Source: Paenibacillus cookii (GTDB lineage: Bacteria; Bacillota; Bacilli; Paenibacillales; Paenibacillaceae). From it: a stretch of DNA of 64,000 nt. The position numbers and the translations under genes were made by a program. The notes below the pieces were generated by a model, which saw only the letters and a program-made list of their open reading frames with translations, had not been told where the DNA came from and did not search any database. Shown here in pieces: positions 57,703 to 64,000 of the stretch; the first letter of the stretch is position 1; every line of letters starts with the position of its first letter. The stretch lies in contig NZ_BORW01000019.1 of assembly GCF_018333375.1 (NCBI RefSeq), forward strand, positions 39,534 through 103,533. The letters are read 5' to 3'.

Positions 57703-58215
57703 TTATTTTTGCGCAAGCTTGAGGACGCGCAGCAGGTCGGCTTTTTGTTTGGTCAACTCGTCGTAAAACTGTCCGTCCACGATGCGGTCGATAAATAACA
57801 CGCCGTCCAGATGATCGATTTCATGCTGTATGCAGCGGGCGAGATAACCATGACCCTCGATCACAACCGATTCGCCCGTCCGGGTCAGCGTTTTGACTTT
57901 GACGTAATCGGCCCGTTTTACGATCCCGGCATAACCGGGGTAAGAGAGGCAGGCCTCCGGACCGATTTGCTCACCGCTTGATTCGAGGATCTCCGGATTG
58001 ATCAATTCGACCAGCCCTTCCCCGCAATCCATGACGACCATTCGGCGCAAAACGCCGATTTGCGGAGCGGCCAGGCCAGCGCGTCCGTCTTCCGCGTACA
58101 GCGTATCCACCAAATCATCCAGGATCCGCAGCATTTTCGGGGTCAGCTGTTCGACCGGCTTGGCTTTTTTCCGGAGCACCGGATCTCCAAAAGGAAGTAT
58201 TTCTCTTTCTGCCAC
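57703..58215 (-). CDS. def: Peptide deformylase
   Basis: This 170-residue metalloenzyme removes the formyl group from nascent proteins. The three motifs are GLAAPQIG (47-54), EACLSYPG (87-94, the usual EGCLS with Ala in place of Gly) and QHEIDHLDG (130-138), giving the Cys and two His metal ligands and the catalytic Glu. It starts at GTG 58215 with GGGAGG 9 nt upstream. It stands apart from fmt/priA, so it may be a secondary copy. Confidence 0.94.
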   Translation of the reverse strand: MAEREILPFGDPVLRKKAKPVEQLTPKMLRILDDLVDTLYAEDGRAGLAAPQIGVLRRMVVMDCGEGLVELINPEILESSGEQIGPEACLSYPGYAGIVKRADYVKVKTLTRTGESVVIEGHGYLARCIQHEIDHLDGVLFIDRIVDGQFYDELTKQKADLLRVLKLAQK

Positions 58216-58239
58216 TTTGATGAACCTCCCGATGTTAAA

Positions 58240-58479
58240 TTAAGCTCCTTGCATGTTCGTAGGCGTATGAACCCATAAATCACCGGTCGTACACTCCAAA
58301 GCCGTGCAGAGCGCATCCAACGTTTCGGCTTTCATTTGTTTGGGCTGTCCGCGCAGCAATGCGCTGATGGAAGGAGGGGAGAGCTCATATCCGGCTTTTT
58401 CCTTCAGCAATCTTGCCAATTCGGCGCCCGACCAAATGCCCTTTTGGGCCATAACCTGCCGAAGCATCCACACAAGCAT
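58240..58479 (-). CDS. Small XRE-family DNA-binding protein
   Basis: This 79-residue protein is little more than a Cro/C1-type helix-turn-helix: LRQVMAQKGIWSGAELARLLKEKAGYELSPPSISALLRGQPKQMKAETLDALCTALECTTGDLW. The ATG at 58479 is chosen because AAAGGGG directly abuts the earlier ATG at 58488. It lies 24 bp upstream of def on the same strand. Similar YozG-like proteins occur near toxin-antitoxin and conflict genes, and the accessory block starts just upstream on the other strand. Confidence 0.88.
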   Translation of the reverse strand: MLVWMLRQVMAQKGIWSGAELARLLKEKAGYELSPPSISALLRGQPKQMKAETLDALCTALECTTGDLWVHTPTNMQGA

Positions 58480-58654
58480 CCATGTCATCCCCTTTCACAA
58501 AGCGATTTTTTAGGTGCTGCCTAAATAAATGATCTGCCACCTAATTTACCACGATAGAATCCAACAAGCAACCATCTGAAATCATTTGACGTCAAGGAAC
58601 AATAGGCTTTTAATGTTAACACGTTGTGAACACGAACCTATGTCAGGAAACGGC

Positions 58655-58701
58655 GCGTTTTGTGTGCAGCGGGCGGTTTGTGCGGTGAGGGAGGACAAGC
58701 C
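58655..58701 (+). repeat. Imperfect repeat, left copy
   Basis: This stretch (starting GCGTTTTGTGTGCAGCGG and ending GTGAGGGAGGACAAGCC) resembles the one at 63696-63741, about two thirds or more identical by eye. In each case a TATA-type -10 element follows 70-130 bp downstream. The two copies bracket the accessory gene block. Confidence 0.4.
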
Positions 58702-58759
58702 ATCTGGATCGATAAGCTGGTCCGAAAGAGGCCGGCTTATCTCCTTCTGGATTTTGAGT

Positions 58760-58785
58760 GTGTTATGTTATACTGTTGGTAACAC
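58760..58785. promoter_or_regulatory. Inverted repeat over the -10 element of the PIN-toxin cassette
   Basis: GTGTTA (58760-58765) and TAACAC (58780-58785) flank TATACT (58769-58774). The site lies 56 bp upstream of the first short ORF. Its position fits autorepression, as is usual in toxin-antitoxin operons. Confidence 0.5.
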
Positions 58786-58840
58786 GAAATTAAGCGCTCC
58801 AGTATGACAGAAGAAACGATTATGACAGGAGTGAAATGAT

Positions 58841-59041
58841 ATCGAAAAACAGCGATCGATTCAAGCTGATGTTGAAGCCAATCCGGAGATCCAATCCCTG
58901 ATTGAGCAGAGCAGAATGGAATATAAATCCGGCAAAGCCCAGAATACGTCGGAAATACGGAAATATTTTGCAAATCTTAAATCGGAAGGTTGGTGTTTTA
59001 ACCATGTCTTTGCCCAAAAAGATGGATCAAAAAACGGCTAA
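58841..59041 (+). CDS. Small antitoxin-like protein, apparent ATC start
   Basis: The frame encodes 66 residues: (I/M)EKQRSIQADVEANPEIQSL, IEQSRMEYKSGKAQNTSEIRKYFANL and a Cys/Trp-containing tail. The PEIQ.LIEQS..EY.SG segment reads like the C-terminal toxin-binding part of small antitoxins. It is bounded by a TGA at 58832 and has no ATG, GTG or TTG before residue 26. AGGAG (58827-58831) lies 9 nt before the ATC, ideal spacing. It overlaps the next ORF by 38 nt. A point mutation of ATG, or decay, is the alternative. Confidence 0.5.
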   Translation: MEKQRSIQADVEANPEIQSLIEQSRMEYKSGKAQNTSEIRKYFANLKSEGWCFNHVFAQKDGSKNG

Positions 59042-59237
59042 TGAACTTCGTTCCATCTTGACGAAGATGAATATTACGCAAAGCAAAGTGAAAATCAATT
59101 TGGATAACCAAACGATTGAAGTCGAGGATGACTATTCCATTGATGACATACTTGAGTCGGCCGGGGTTTTAACACCGGAACAAGCTAAACAGTTGGCTGA
59201 TGAAGTCAAGAAAATGCGCGAGGAAGAGTGGAATTAA
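59004..59237 (+). CDS. Antitoxin-like protein upstream of a PIN toxin
   Basis: The 77-residue product (MSLPKKMDQKTANELRSILT ... KVKINLDNQTIEVEDDYSID ... LTPEQAKQLADEVKKMREEEWN) has a short beta-rich middle and an acidic helical C-terminus, the usual build of VapB-like antitoxins. Its stop (TAA) is directly followed by the ATG of the PIN-domain gene. No clear ribosome binding site precedes ATG 59004, so translation may be coupled to the overlapping upstream ORF. Confidence 0.7.
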   Translation: MSLPKKMDQKTANELRSILTKMNITQSKVKINLDNQTIEVEDDYSIDDILESAGVLTPEQAKQLADEVKKMREEEWN

Positions 59238-59630
59238 ATGGATGGTTATTTACTCGATACCAATATCGCCATTGCACTGCTGGCTGGTGAGCATGCCGCG
59301 TTGGATTTTGTTCGGCAAGCCAGTGACGATCGGATGTCGATTTATTTCTCCGTCATTACGGAGTGCGAAGTGTTTAGCGGGCTGGAATCCGCTTATCGTT
59401 TGCAAGGAATCAAGCTGTTTAATTCACGAAGATGTATTGAGGTAAGTTCCAGTGTTGCCCGACTTGCCGGGGACATACGCAGGGAACAAAAGTCGAAAGG
59501 ACGGAAGCTTAAAACTCCGGACGCAATTATTATTGCAACTTCTATTGAGCACCAGCTTGGTCTTGTATCAAGGGACCACGATATGAGCTTTGTTCGGGAA
59601 GCATTCGGTTTGCCGCTGTTTACCATTTAG
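59238..59630 (+). CDS. PIN-domain toxin (VapC-like RNase)
   Basis: This 130-residue PIN domain has the acidic Mg2+-binding residues: Asp 7 (YLLDTNI), Glu 44 in TECEVFSG, Asp 95 in KTPDAIIIATSI and Asp 113/115 in VSRDHDMSF. VapC toxins cut tRNA or rRNA to stop translation. The gene starts immediately after the antitoxin-like gene. The acidic quartet is intact, so the toxin should be active if expressed. Confidence 0.9.
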   Translation: MDGYLLDTNIAIALLAGEHAALDFVRQASDDRMSIYFSVITECEVFSGLESAYRLQGIKLFNSRRCIEVSSSVARLAGDIRREQKSKGRKLKTPDAIIIATSIEHQLGLVSRDHDMSFVREAFGLPLFTI

Positions 59631-59708
59631 CCTACCCATTGTAATTCCAACCGAGATACAGTGGGTTTGTTTATATACTCGGAATACTTAAAAGGAGAAC
59701 AGACGATC

Positions 59709-60842
59709 ATGCTTTATAGATGCAGAATCGAACTGAATGAGATTGCCCCGAAGATTTGGCGGGAGTTTCAATTTCATCCGGACGTGACGTTTCATCAGCT
59801 TCACAAAATCATCCAATCGGTCATGGGTTGGGAAAATTACCATTTATACGAGTTTCATGTGAAAGAAAAGGTGATCGGTCTGCCCGATCCGACATTCGAG
59901 CATATAGAAGACCGCGAGGTGCTGAATGCACGGAGGGAAATCGTTCAGAAGCATGTTCACGAAGAAAACACCGTATTTACATACGTGTATGATTTTGGAG
60001 ATGATTGGCAGCACACGGTTACGTTGATCAAAATCGACGCATCGACATCCGACCCGGCACCCTTGTGTCTAGATGGTGCCCGCGGCTGTCCGCAGGAAGA
60101 TGTGGGAGGCGTGTGGGGGCATCAGCATATGCTGGAAGTACTGCTTACTCCCAATCATCCGGAGCGGGATCATTTTATAGGCTGGGTTCGAGAAGGATAT
60201 GATCCCGAACATTTCTCCTGCGAAGAAGTGAATCAGGAGCTTGAGCGGCAGAAGGACAAGCTGATCCCCAAGTCACTGGTTAAGCGGCCGGTAGGGAAAA
60301 AGCCTGTGAAGCTGACGAAGTCTGCTCTGAATAAGCATCTGAAGCAGCTAAATAGCGACCAGCTTATCGATTTGGTGAAGGCTTGTTATGGCGCCAGCAA
60401 AGATATGGAGAAGTTTCTTGCTGTAAGAATACTGGGCGATGAAGCAGTAGAGTCTCTCTTTCAAGAGTATTGCAAGAAGGTTGAGAAAGAGTTTTTCCCT
60501 GAGCGGGGATTTGGCAAGCTGAGACTCCAGGAAGCGAAACATGCGATTTCGGAATTCGAGAGATTGACTGGAAATTCCAGGTACGCCCTGGAATTGAAGC
60601 TGGTCTACGTTGAAAATGGAGTTGATTTCACCCTAAGCTACGGGGATATTGATGAACGCTTCTACTACAGCATGGTGTCCATGTATGCCGATATCATTGA
60701 TCAAGTAAATGAAGATGAAACAGCCGAGTTGTTCGACGAATTCGAGGAACGTCTCGAAGCCGTTGTTTCGAAAACAGAAGGGATCGGCTGGGGTTTTCAT
60801 GACAATTTGGCTAATCTGCACGCTCAAATAAGATGGATTTAG
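59709..60842 (+). CDS. Plasmid pRiA4b ORF-3-family protein
   Basis: This 377-residue protein has an N-terminal pRiA4b ORF-3 domain (about 1-180: YRCRIELNEIAPKIWREFQFHPDVTFHQLHKIIQSVMGW, YVYDFGDDWQHTVTL, CLDGARGCPQEDVGGVWGH, YDPEHFSCEEVN). The C-terminal helical half (about 215-377) begins at ALNKHLKQLNSDQLIDLVKACY. The domain is widespread on plasmids and in accessory regions but its function is unknown. AAAGGAG lies 13 nt before the ATG at 59709. It is the start of a run of tightly spaced genes. Confidence 0.88.
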   Translation: MLYRCRIELNEIAPKIWREFQFHPDVTFHQLHKIIQSVMGWENYHLYEFHVKEKVIGLPDPTFEHIEDREVLNARREIVQKHVHEENTVFTYVYDFGDDWQHTVTLIKIDASTSDPAPLCLDGARGCPQEDVGGVWGHQHMLEVLLTPNHPERDHFIGWVREGYDPEHFSCEEVNQELERQKDKLIPKSLVKRPVGKKPVKLTKSALNKHLKQLNSDQLIDLVKACYGASKDMEKFLAVRILGDEAVESLFQEYCKKVEKEFFPERGFGKLRLQEAKHAISEFERLTGNSRYALELKLVYVENGVDFTLSYGDIDERFYYSMVSMYADIIDQVNEDETAELFDEFEERLEAVVSKTEGIGWGFHDNLANLHAQIRWI

Positions 60843-60854
60843 GTGGGGAACTTA

Positions 60855-61493
60855 ATGCGCGGCAGGAAGAAAAATAAGCGGACCGGTCAGAAAGCGGAAT
60901 TCACGGGGCTGTTGGAGCAAGACGAGAATTTCTATTTTATCGCCGGATATACGGATGGAGGCTTCCCGTATGGAATCACGTGGGAGGAATATGAGGCGGA
61001 ACAACGCGGCGAGTTGATCAAAGCGACAGTAGCTGAGGGAGAACCTATGAAAGAATTGAAATTGACCAAGCAGCAGTTTCAGGAGATTGTGGATGCATAC
61101 GACATGTACGTAGAAGGAATAGAGTCCTTCCTGAATATCGAAACTGGAGATGTTGTCATGTTGCGAACGTTTGACCGGGATGAAGAGGACGAAGAATTAA
61201 GCGAGGTCATTGAAGAAGGCTTTAATGAAATTTATTTTCGGATACCGAAACGGGAGTCGGATGAAGGATATACCGACATGGTTGATTTTGCGGAAACGGT
61301 TGAAGATAAAAAGCTGCAATCCACTTTGATGCACATATTAAGCGGCGGCAAGAGAATATTCCGAAGATTCAAGGATGCGTTATCTTCCGACAGCGAGCAG
61401 TTAGAGCGGTATTACCAGTTTGTTGAAGAGCAGAATCGCAAACGTGTTTCTGATTGGTTCGAATCCATTGAAGTGAAGTTGATTCTCGAGTAA
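60855..61493 (+). CDS. Fusion of a short FYFIAGYT-type segment to a UPF0158 domain
   Basis: This 212-residue frame first encodes about 64 residues (basic KNKRTGQKAEF, then ENFYFIAGYTDGGFPYGITWEEYE) resembling small free-standing Bacillota proteins, and then a UPF0158-like domain (LTKQQFQEIVDAYDMYVEGIESFLNIETGDVVML ... LERYYQFVEEQNRKRVSDWFESIEVKL). An internal ATG at 61047 has its own GAGGGAG 5 nt upstream and would give the 148-residue UPF0158 protein alone. Two products from one frame are therefore possible. Function unknown. Confidence 0.8.
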   Translation: MRGRKKNKRTGQKAEFTGLLEQDENFYFIAGYTDGGFPYGITWEEYEAEQRGELIKATVAEGEPMKELKLTKQQFQEIVDAYDMYVEGIESFLNIETGDVVMLRTFDRDEEDEELSEVIEEGFNEIYFRIPKRESDEGYTDMVDFAETVEDKKLQSTLMHILSGGKRIFRRFKDALSSDSEQLERYYQFVEEQNRKRVSDWFESIEVKLILE

Positions 61494-61521
61494 TAAAGAA
61501 ATGTTTGGGCAGGGGATACCG

Positions 61522-61818
61522 GTGAAACGTTCTTCAAGACAGACGATGATTAAGCTGTATGCTCAAGCGGTCATTTCGGAACTTCAACAATTAGGTTATC
61601 CCAATGATCAAGCTAAAGCAGTCTTTTTTCGACACTATCGAGACATGAAACGCTTATTTGGTCTTGAGCAGAATGTATGCGATTTTGCAAAGATGATTGA
61701 TGAATTTGAACGTGCCATGCAGAAGAAGCATGACCCGAGTGATCCCAATTCAATTGCTGTTGGCCATCTAAACCACTTGGCTAAAACATACATCCTTAAG
61801 CATAAAAGCAACAAATGA
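61522..61818 (+). CDS. Small helical protein, unknown
   Basis: This 98-residue protein (IKLYAQAVISELQQLGYPNDQAKAVFFRHYRDMKRLFGLEQNVCDFAKMIDEFERAMQKK) is fully helical. GTG 61522 with GCAGGGGA about 6 nt upstream is preferred to ATG 61501, which has no ribosome binding site. It sits between the UPF0158 gene and a 64-codon ORF with which it shares an ATGA overlap. No family recognised. Confidence 0.7.
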   Translation: MKRSSRQTMIKLYAQAVISELQQLGYPNDQAKAVFFRHYRDMKRLFGLEQNVCDFAKMIDEFERAMQKKHDPSDPNSIAVGHLNHLAKTYILKHKSNK

Positions 61819-62009
61819 GCAGGATTATTTTCCAAATGGCAACCGATATACGACCTGTGTCGCTGTCACCATTTCTAAAAGATGAATATGTAGACGCTGC
61901 GGCAGACCAACATATTCCCTTCTTTACCACGGTGCGATCTTATCAGGTGTTCATCGACTATTGGAATTCCAAGATGGAAAGAAGCATCCAAAGGGGGTGG
62001 TCCTCTTGA
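61815..62009 (+). CDS. Candidate 64-residue ORF joined by stop-start overlaps on both sides
   Basis: ATG 61815 overlaps the stop of the preceding gene (ATGA). Its own TGA (62007-62009) overlaps the TTG start of the SWIM protein (TTGA). This double overlap suggests a coupled gene rather than a gap. The product (MSRIIFQMATDIRPVSLSPF then LKDEYVDAAADQHIPFFTTV) has no recognised fold and no separate ribosome binding site. Confidence 0.4.
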   Translation: MSRIIFQMATDIRPVSLSPFLKDEYVDAAADQHIPFFTTVRSYQVFIDYWNSKMERSIQRGWSS

Positions 62010-63670
62010 ATTTATCCGATTTTTCCAGATACATAGATCCTGCAGTTGTACACAGAGGGAAGGAATACGCGTCCGAAGGACGGGTAATTTCCTTGAAGTC
62101 CATTGCCGATGAAAAGTACACTGCGGTTGTGCGCGGGTACGAGGATTATGAGGTTTATGTAAGGCTAGACAACGAGAACAACATAATGGAATCGGAATGC
62201 GATTGTCCGTACGATTTCGGGCCGGTATGCAAGCATCAAGTCGCCGTATTCCTCGAGCTTAAGAATAGAGAAGCAGACGGGGCATCTTCACCGGAGCCTT
62301 CTCTCCGGCAACTGTTGGAAGCAGAGAGCAAGGAGAAATTAATCGAATTGCTGCTCTCGATTGCATCGGATTCATATACCGCGGAAGAGCGCATTAGAAT
62401 TCATTTGTCGAAAAGGGGCGCGGATCAGGAGTTGGACGCCTGCCGACGGTTGATTCGATCCTACATTGACACATATTCGGATGATCATGGCTTTGTGTCT
62501 TGGCGGAACGTAAGCCGCGCGGTGGAAGGTGCGAAGATCGTCGCTGAAAAGGCTCTCGCCGCCTTCGATGAAGGGGGATGGTTGCACGGGCTGGCGATTC
62601 TGTTTTGCATCATCGAAGAGATGATTGAATTATTGCAGTCCGCCGACGATTCGGACGGTGGAGTCGGGATCGTGATCGAAAGCTGTCTGGAATCGATCTT
62701 CAAGCTGGTTCAGGATCGCCATCATATTCCGGCGGAAGAACGCATGAAGATTTTCCGTCGGTTGTTGGAGGAGATACATCAACCTTATTATGACGGGTGG
62801 CCGGATTGGCAGCTCGCGCTCCTCGAGGCGGCGGGCGCGCTGATCGAGTCGGAAGAGATGCAACATCAATGGGATGATGCGGCGGATTCGCTCCTGGGTC
62901 ATATGTCCGGGAGCAATTGGTCGAAGAGGTACGCAGACGAGCGGGTGGCTGTGCTCCGATATGGTCAAATATTGGAACGTTCAGATGAAGAACAGGCGAA
63001 AGCTTATTTGTATAGACATCTGCATTTCCCGGAAATCCGGGAGATTGCGATTCGTGCGGCGCTTGAGCAAGGCGATGCCGAGGAAGCGATCCGATTGGCG
63101 GAGGCCGGGGAAGCTCAAGATCAGGAGCTGCTGGGGCTCGTCTATCGCTGGAAGAAATATCGGTATGAGGCATACCATCGCACAGGACAAGTCGAACAGC
63201 AGCGGAAACTCGGGATGGAGCTGATCATGAACGGAGAATATGATTATTACCGGTCTGTGAAGGATACATTTTCGGATGAGGGAGAATGGTCCTTGTATCT
63301 GCAAGATATGTTAGATCAATTGGAGCAGAGCCCGAGGGGAGAGCATACGTATACCCAAATCCTGGTGGAAGAGGAGATGTTCGCACGGCTTTTGGAACAT
63401 GTCCGCAAGGCACCTTACCGAATTGAATCGTTCTATGAGCAATTGCTTCCGCATTACCCGGAGGAGGTGAAGGCGCTTTTCGTGGCATATATCGAATTCC
63501 GGGCGGATCAATCCAGAGACAGGCGAGATTACGCCGATGTTTGCCGGATCATTCGAATGCTTCAACAGGTTGGCGGACGGAAAGAAGCGTTCACCGTCAC
63601 ACAAAAATTGTTAACCAGGTTTCCGCGAAGACCGGCTTTCCGGGAGGAGCTGGGGAAGATCCGTTTTTGA
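62006..63670 (+). CDS. SWIM zinc-finger protein
   Basis: This 554-residue protein starts at TTG 62006, 8 nt or so after AAAGGGGG. The N-terminal SWIM domain (about 1-90) has the CxCx(n)CxH motif as CDCPYDFGPVCKH (about 66-78). The remaining 460 residues are helical and repeat-like (AEEAIRLAEAGEAQDQELLGLVYRWKKYRYEAYHRTGQVEQQ), as in the SWIM proteins paired with SWI2/SNF2 helicases. No helicase is visible before the window ends. SWIM domains bind DNA or protein. Confidence 0.9.
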   Translation: MNLSDFSRYIDPAVVHRGKEYASEGRVISLKSIADEKYTAVVRGYEDYEVYVRLDNENNIMESECDCPYDFGPVCKHQVAVFLELKNREADGASSPEPSLRQLLEAESKEKLIELLLSIASDSYTAEERIRIHLSKRGADQELDACRRLIRSYIDTYSDDHGFVSWRNVSRAVEGAKIVAEKALAAFDEGGWLHGLAILFCIIEEMIELLQSADDSDGGVGIVIESCLESIFKLVQDRHHIPAEERMKIFRRLLEEIHQPYYDGWPDWQLALLEAAGALIESEEMQHQWDDAADSLLGHMSGSNWSKRYADERVAVLRYGQILERSDEEQAKAYLYRHLHFPEIREIAIRAALEQGDAEEAIRLAEAGEAQDQELLGLVYRWKKYRYEAYHRTGQVEQQRKLGMELIMNGEYDYYRSVKDTFSDEGEWSLYLQDMLDQLEQSPRGEHTYTQILVEEEMFARLLEHVRKAPYRIESFYEQLLPHYPEEVKALFVAYIEFRADQSRDRRDYADVCRIIRMLQQVGGRKEAFTVTQKLLTRFPRRPAFREELGKIRF

Positions 63671-64000
63671 ACTTTATAATGGAATAAGAAGTCACGCGGT
63701 TTGTGCACAGCGGATTTTTTTGTGATGAGGGTGGACAAACCGGTATGCGAAACCTGTAATTTTGATCATAATCGAATATGTTATAATAATCCTGAATTTC
63801 GAAAGCCCATAATGGTGGCCAGTTTGTAGCAGGATTAGTAGGCAACAACTGTAATAAACAGGGAAATACCCAGTGGATTACGCGACGATTCTGAAAAGAG
63901 GGTAGTCTTTCCCCCTCCCCATAAGACAGGGCTAAACGGTTTCCATGTTAATTTGTGGTAAACGTCATTCTAAGGCAGCGACTTTGGCGGCGATACGTTG
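63671..64000 (+). other. Intergenic end of window with right repeat copy
   Basis: No ORF with a ribosome binding site is seen. The stretch contains the right copy of the imperfect repeat (63696-63741) and an AT-rich region with TATGTTATAATAATCC that could be a promoter for a gene beyond the window. Confidence 0.5.
63696..63741 (+). repeat. Imperfect repeat, right copy
   Basis: The stretch GCGGTTTGTGCACAGCGG ... GTGATGAGGGTGGACAAACC parallels 58655-58701. Both are in direct orientation, 5 kb apart. Confidence 0.4.

Overview
The window looks like a chromosomal segment of a Paenibacillus-type endospore former (Bacillota, Paenibacillaceae). The evidence is a GerK-type germinant receptor operon, sporulation-type CdaS diadenylate cyclases, a T-box leader, RCC1-repeat proteins ending in copper-amine-oxidase-N domains, strong AGGAGG ribosome binding sites, frequent TTG/GTG starts, and moderately high GC. 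No rRNA, tRNA, CRISPR array, insertion sequence or prophage was seen.

Layout. 0-4.3 kb: a LacI-type regulator and a ThuA/Gfo-Idh-MocA sugar-oxidation operon, with a perfect 20-bp palindrome upstream. 4.4-8.3 kb: small genes, including a two-gene operon behind a promoter with two LexA/DinR-like boxes that encodes a WYL-like peptide and a LexA-type winged helix without the protease half, then a metallophosphatase. 8.4-13.1 kb: a CPA1 antiporter, a glutamine T-box leader in front of a decayed glnS, and a Tet-like translation GTPase. 13.1-16.1 kb (minus strand): an intact and a catalytically degenerate CdaS in tandem, a DJ-1/PfpI protein and a pentapeptide-repeat protein. 16.4-20.2 kb: a glycosyltransferase and a MarR/MFS pair. 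20.4-24.8 kb: a niacin-salvage operon (Nudix-wHTH, pncA, pncB, nadD, nadE). 24.9-27.1 kb: PadR/HAAS pair, pdxK and a small membrane protein. 27.3-31.8 kb: an FHA-winged-helix regulator and gerKA-KB-KC.

31.9-36.5 kb: two tandem RCC1/copper-amine-oxidase-N exoproteins and two overlapping deoxynucleoside kinases. 36.9-42.8 kb: an ABC exporter, small candidate ORFs, and a membrane/coiled-coil - substrate-binding/vWA - TelA module. 43-45.2 kb (minus): ECF sigma factor, membrane regulator and CAP-domain lipoprotein. 45.6-48 kb: a soluble protein built from two KdpD-Usp modules. 48-58.5 kb: mostly housekeeping genes (aldose epimerase, two M29 aminopeptidases, CsoR/CstR-type regulator, lspA, nitroreductase, DUF445, aldo/keto reductase, def). 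58.6-63.7 kb: an accessory block with a PIN toxin cassette, a pRiA4b ORF-3 protein, a UPF0158 protein and a SWIM zinc-finger protein, bracketed by an imperfect repeat.

The most interesting points are the CdaS active/inactive pair together with a duplicated KdpD-Usp protein (Usp domains of KdpD are known c-di-AMP receptors), the predicted SOS mini-operon, the orphan T-box on a dead glnS, the vWA/TelA module, and several genes whose only well-placed start is ATC, ATT or ATA. All calls rest on reading the sequence; no database search was run.
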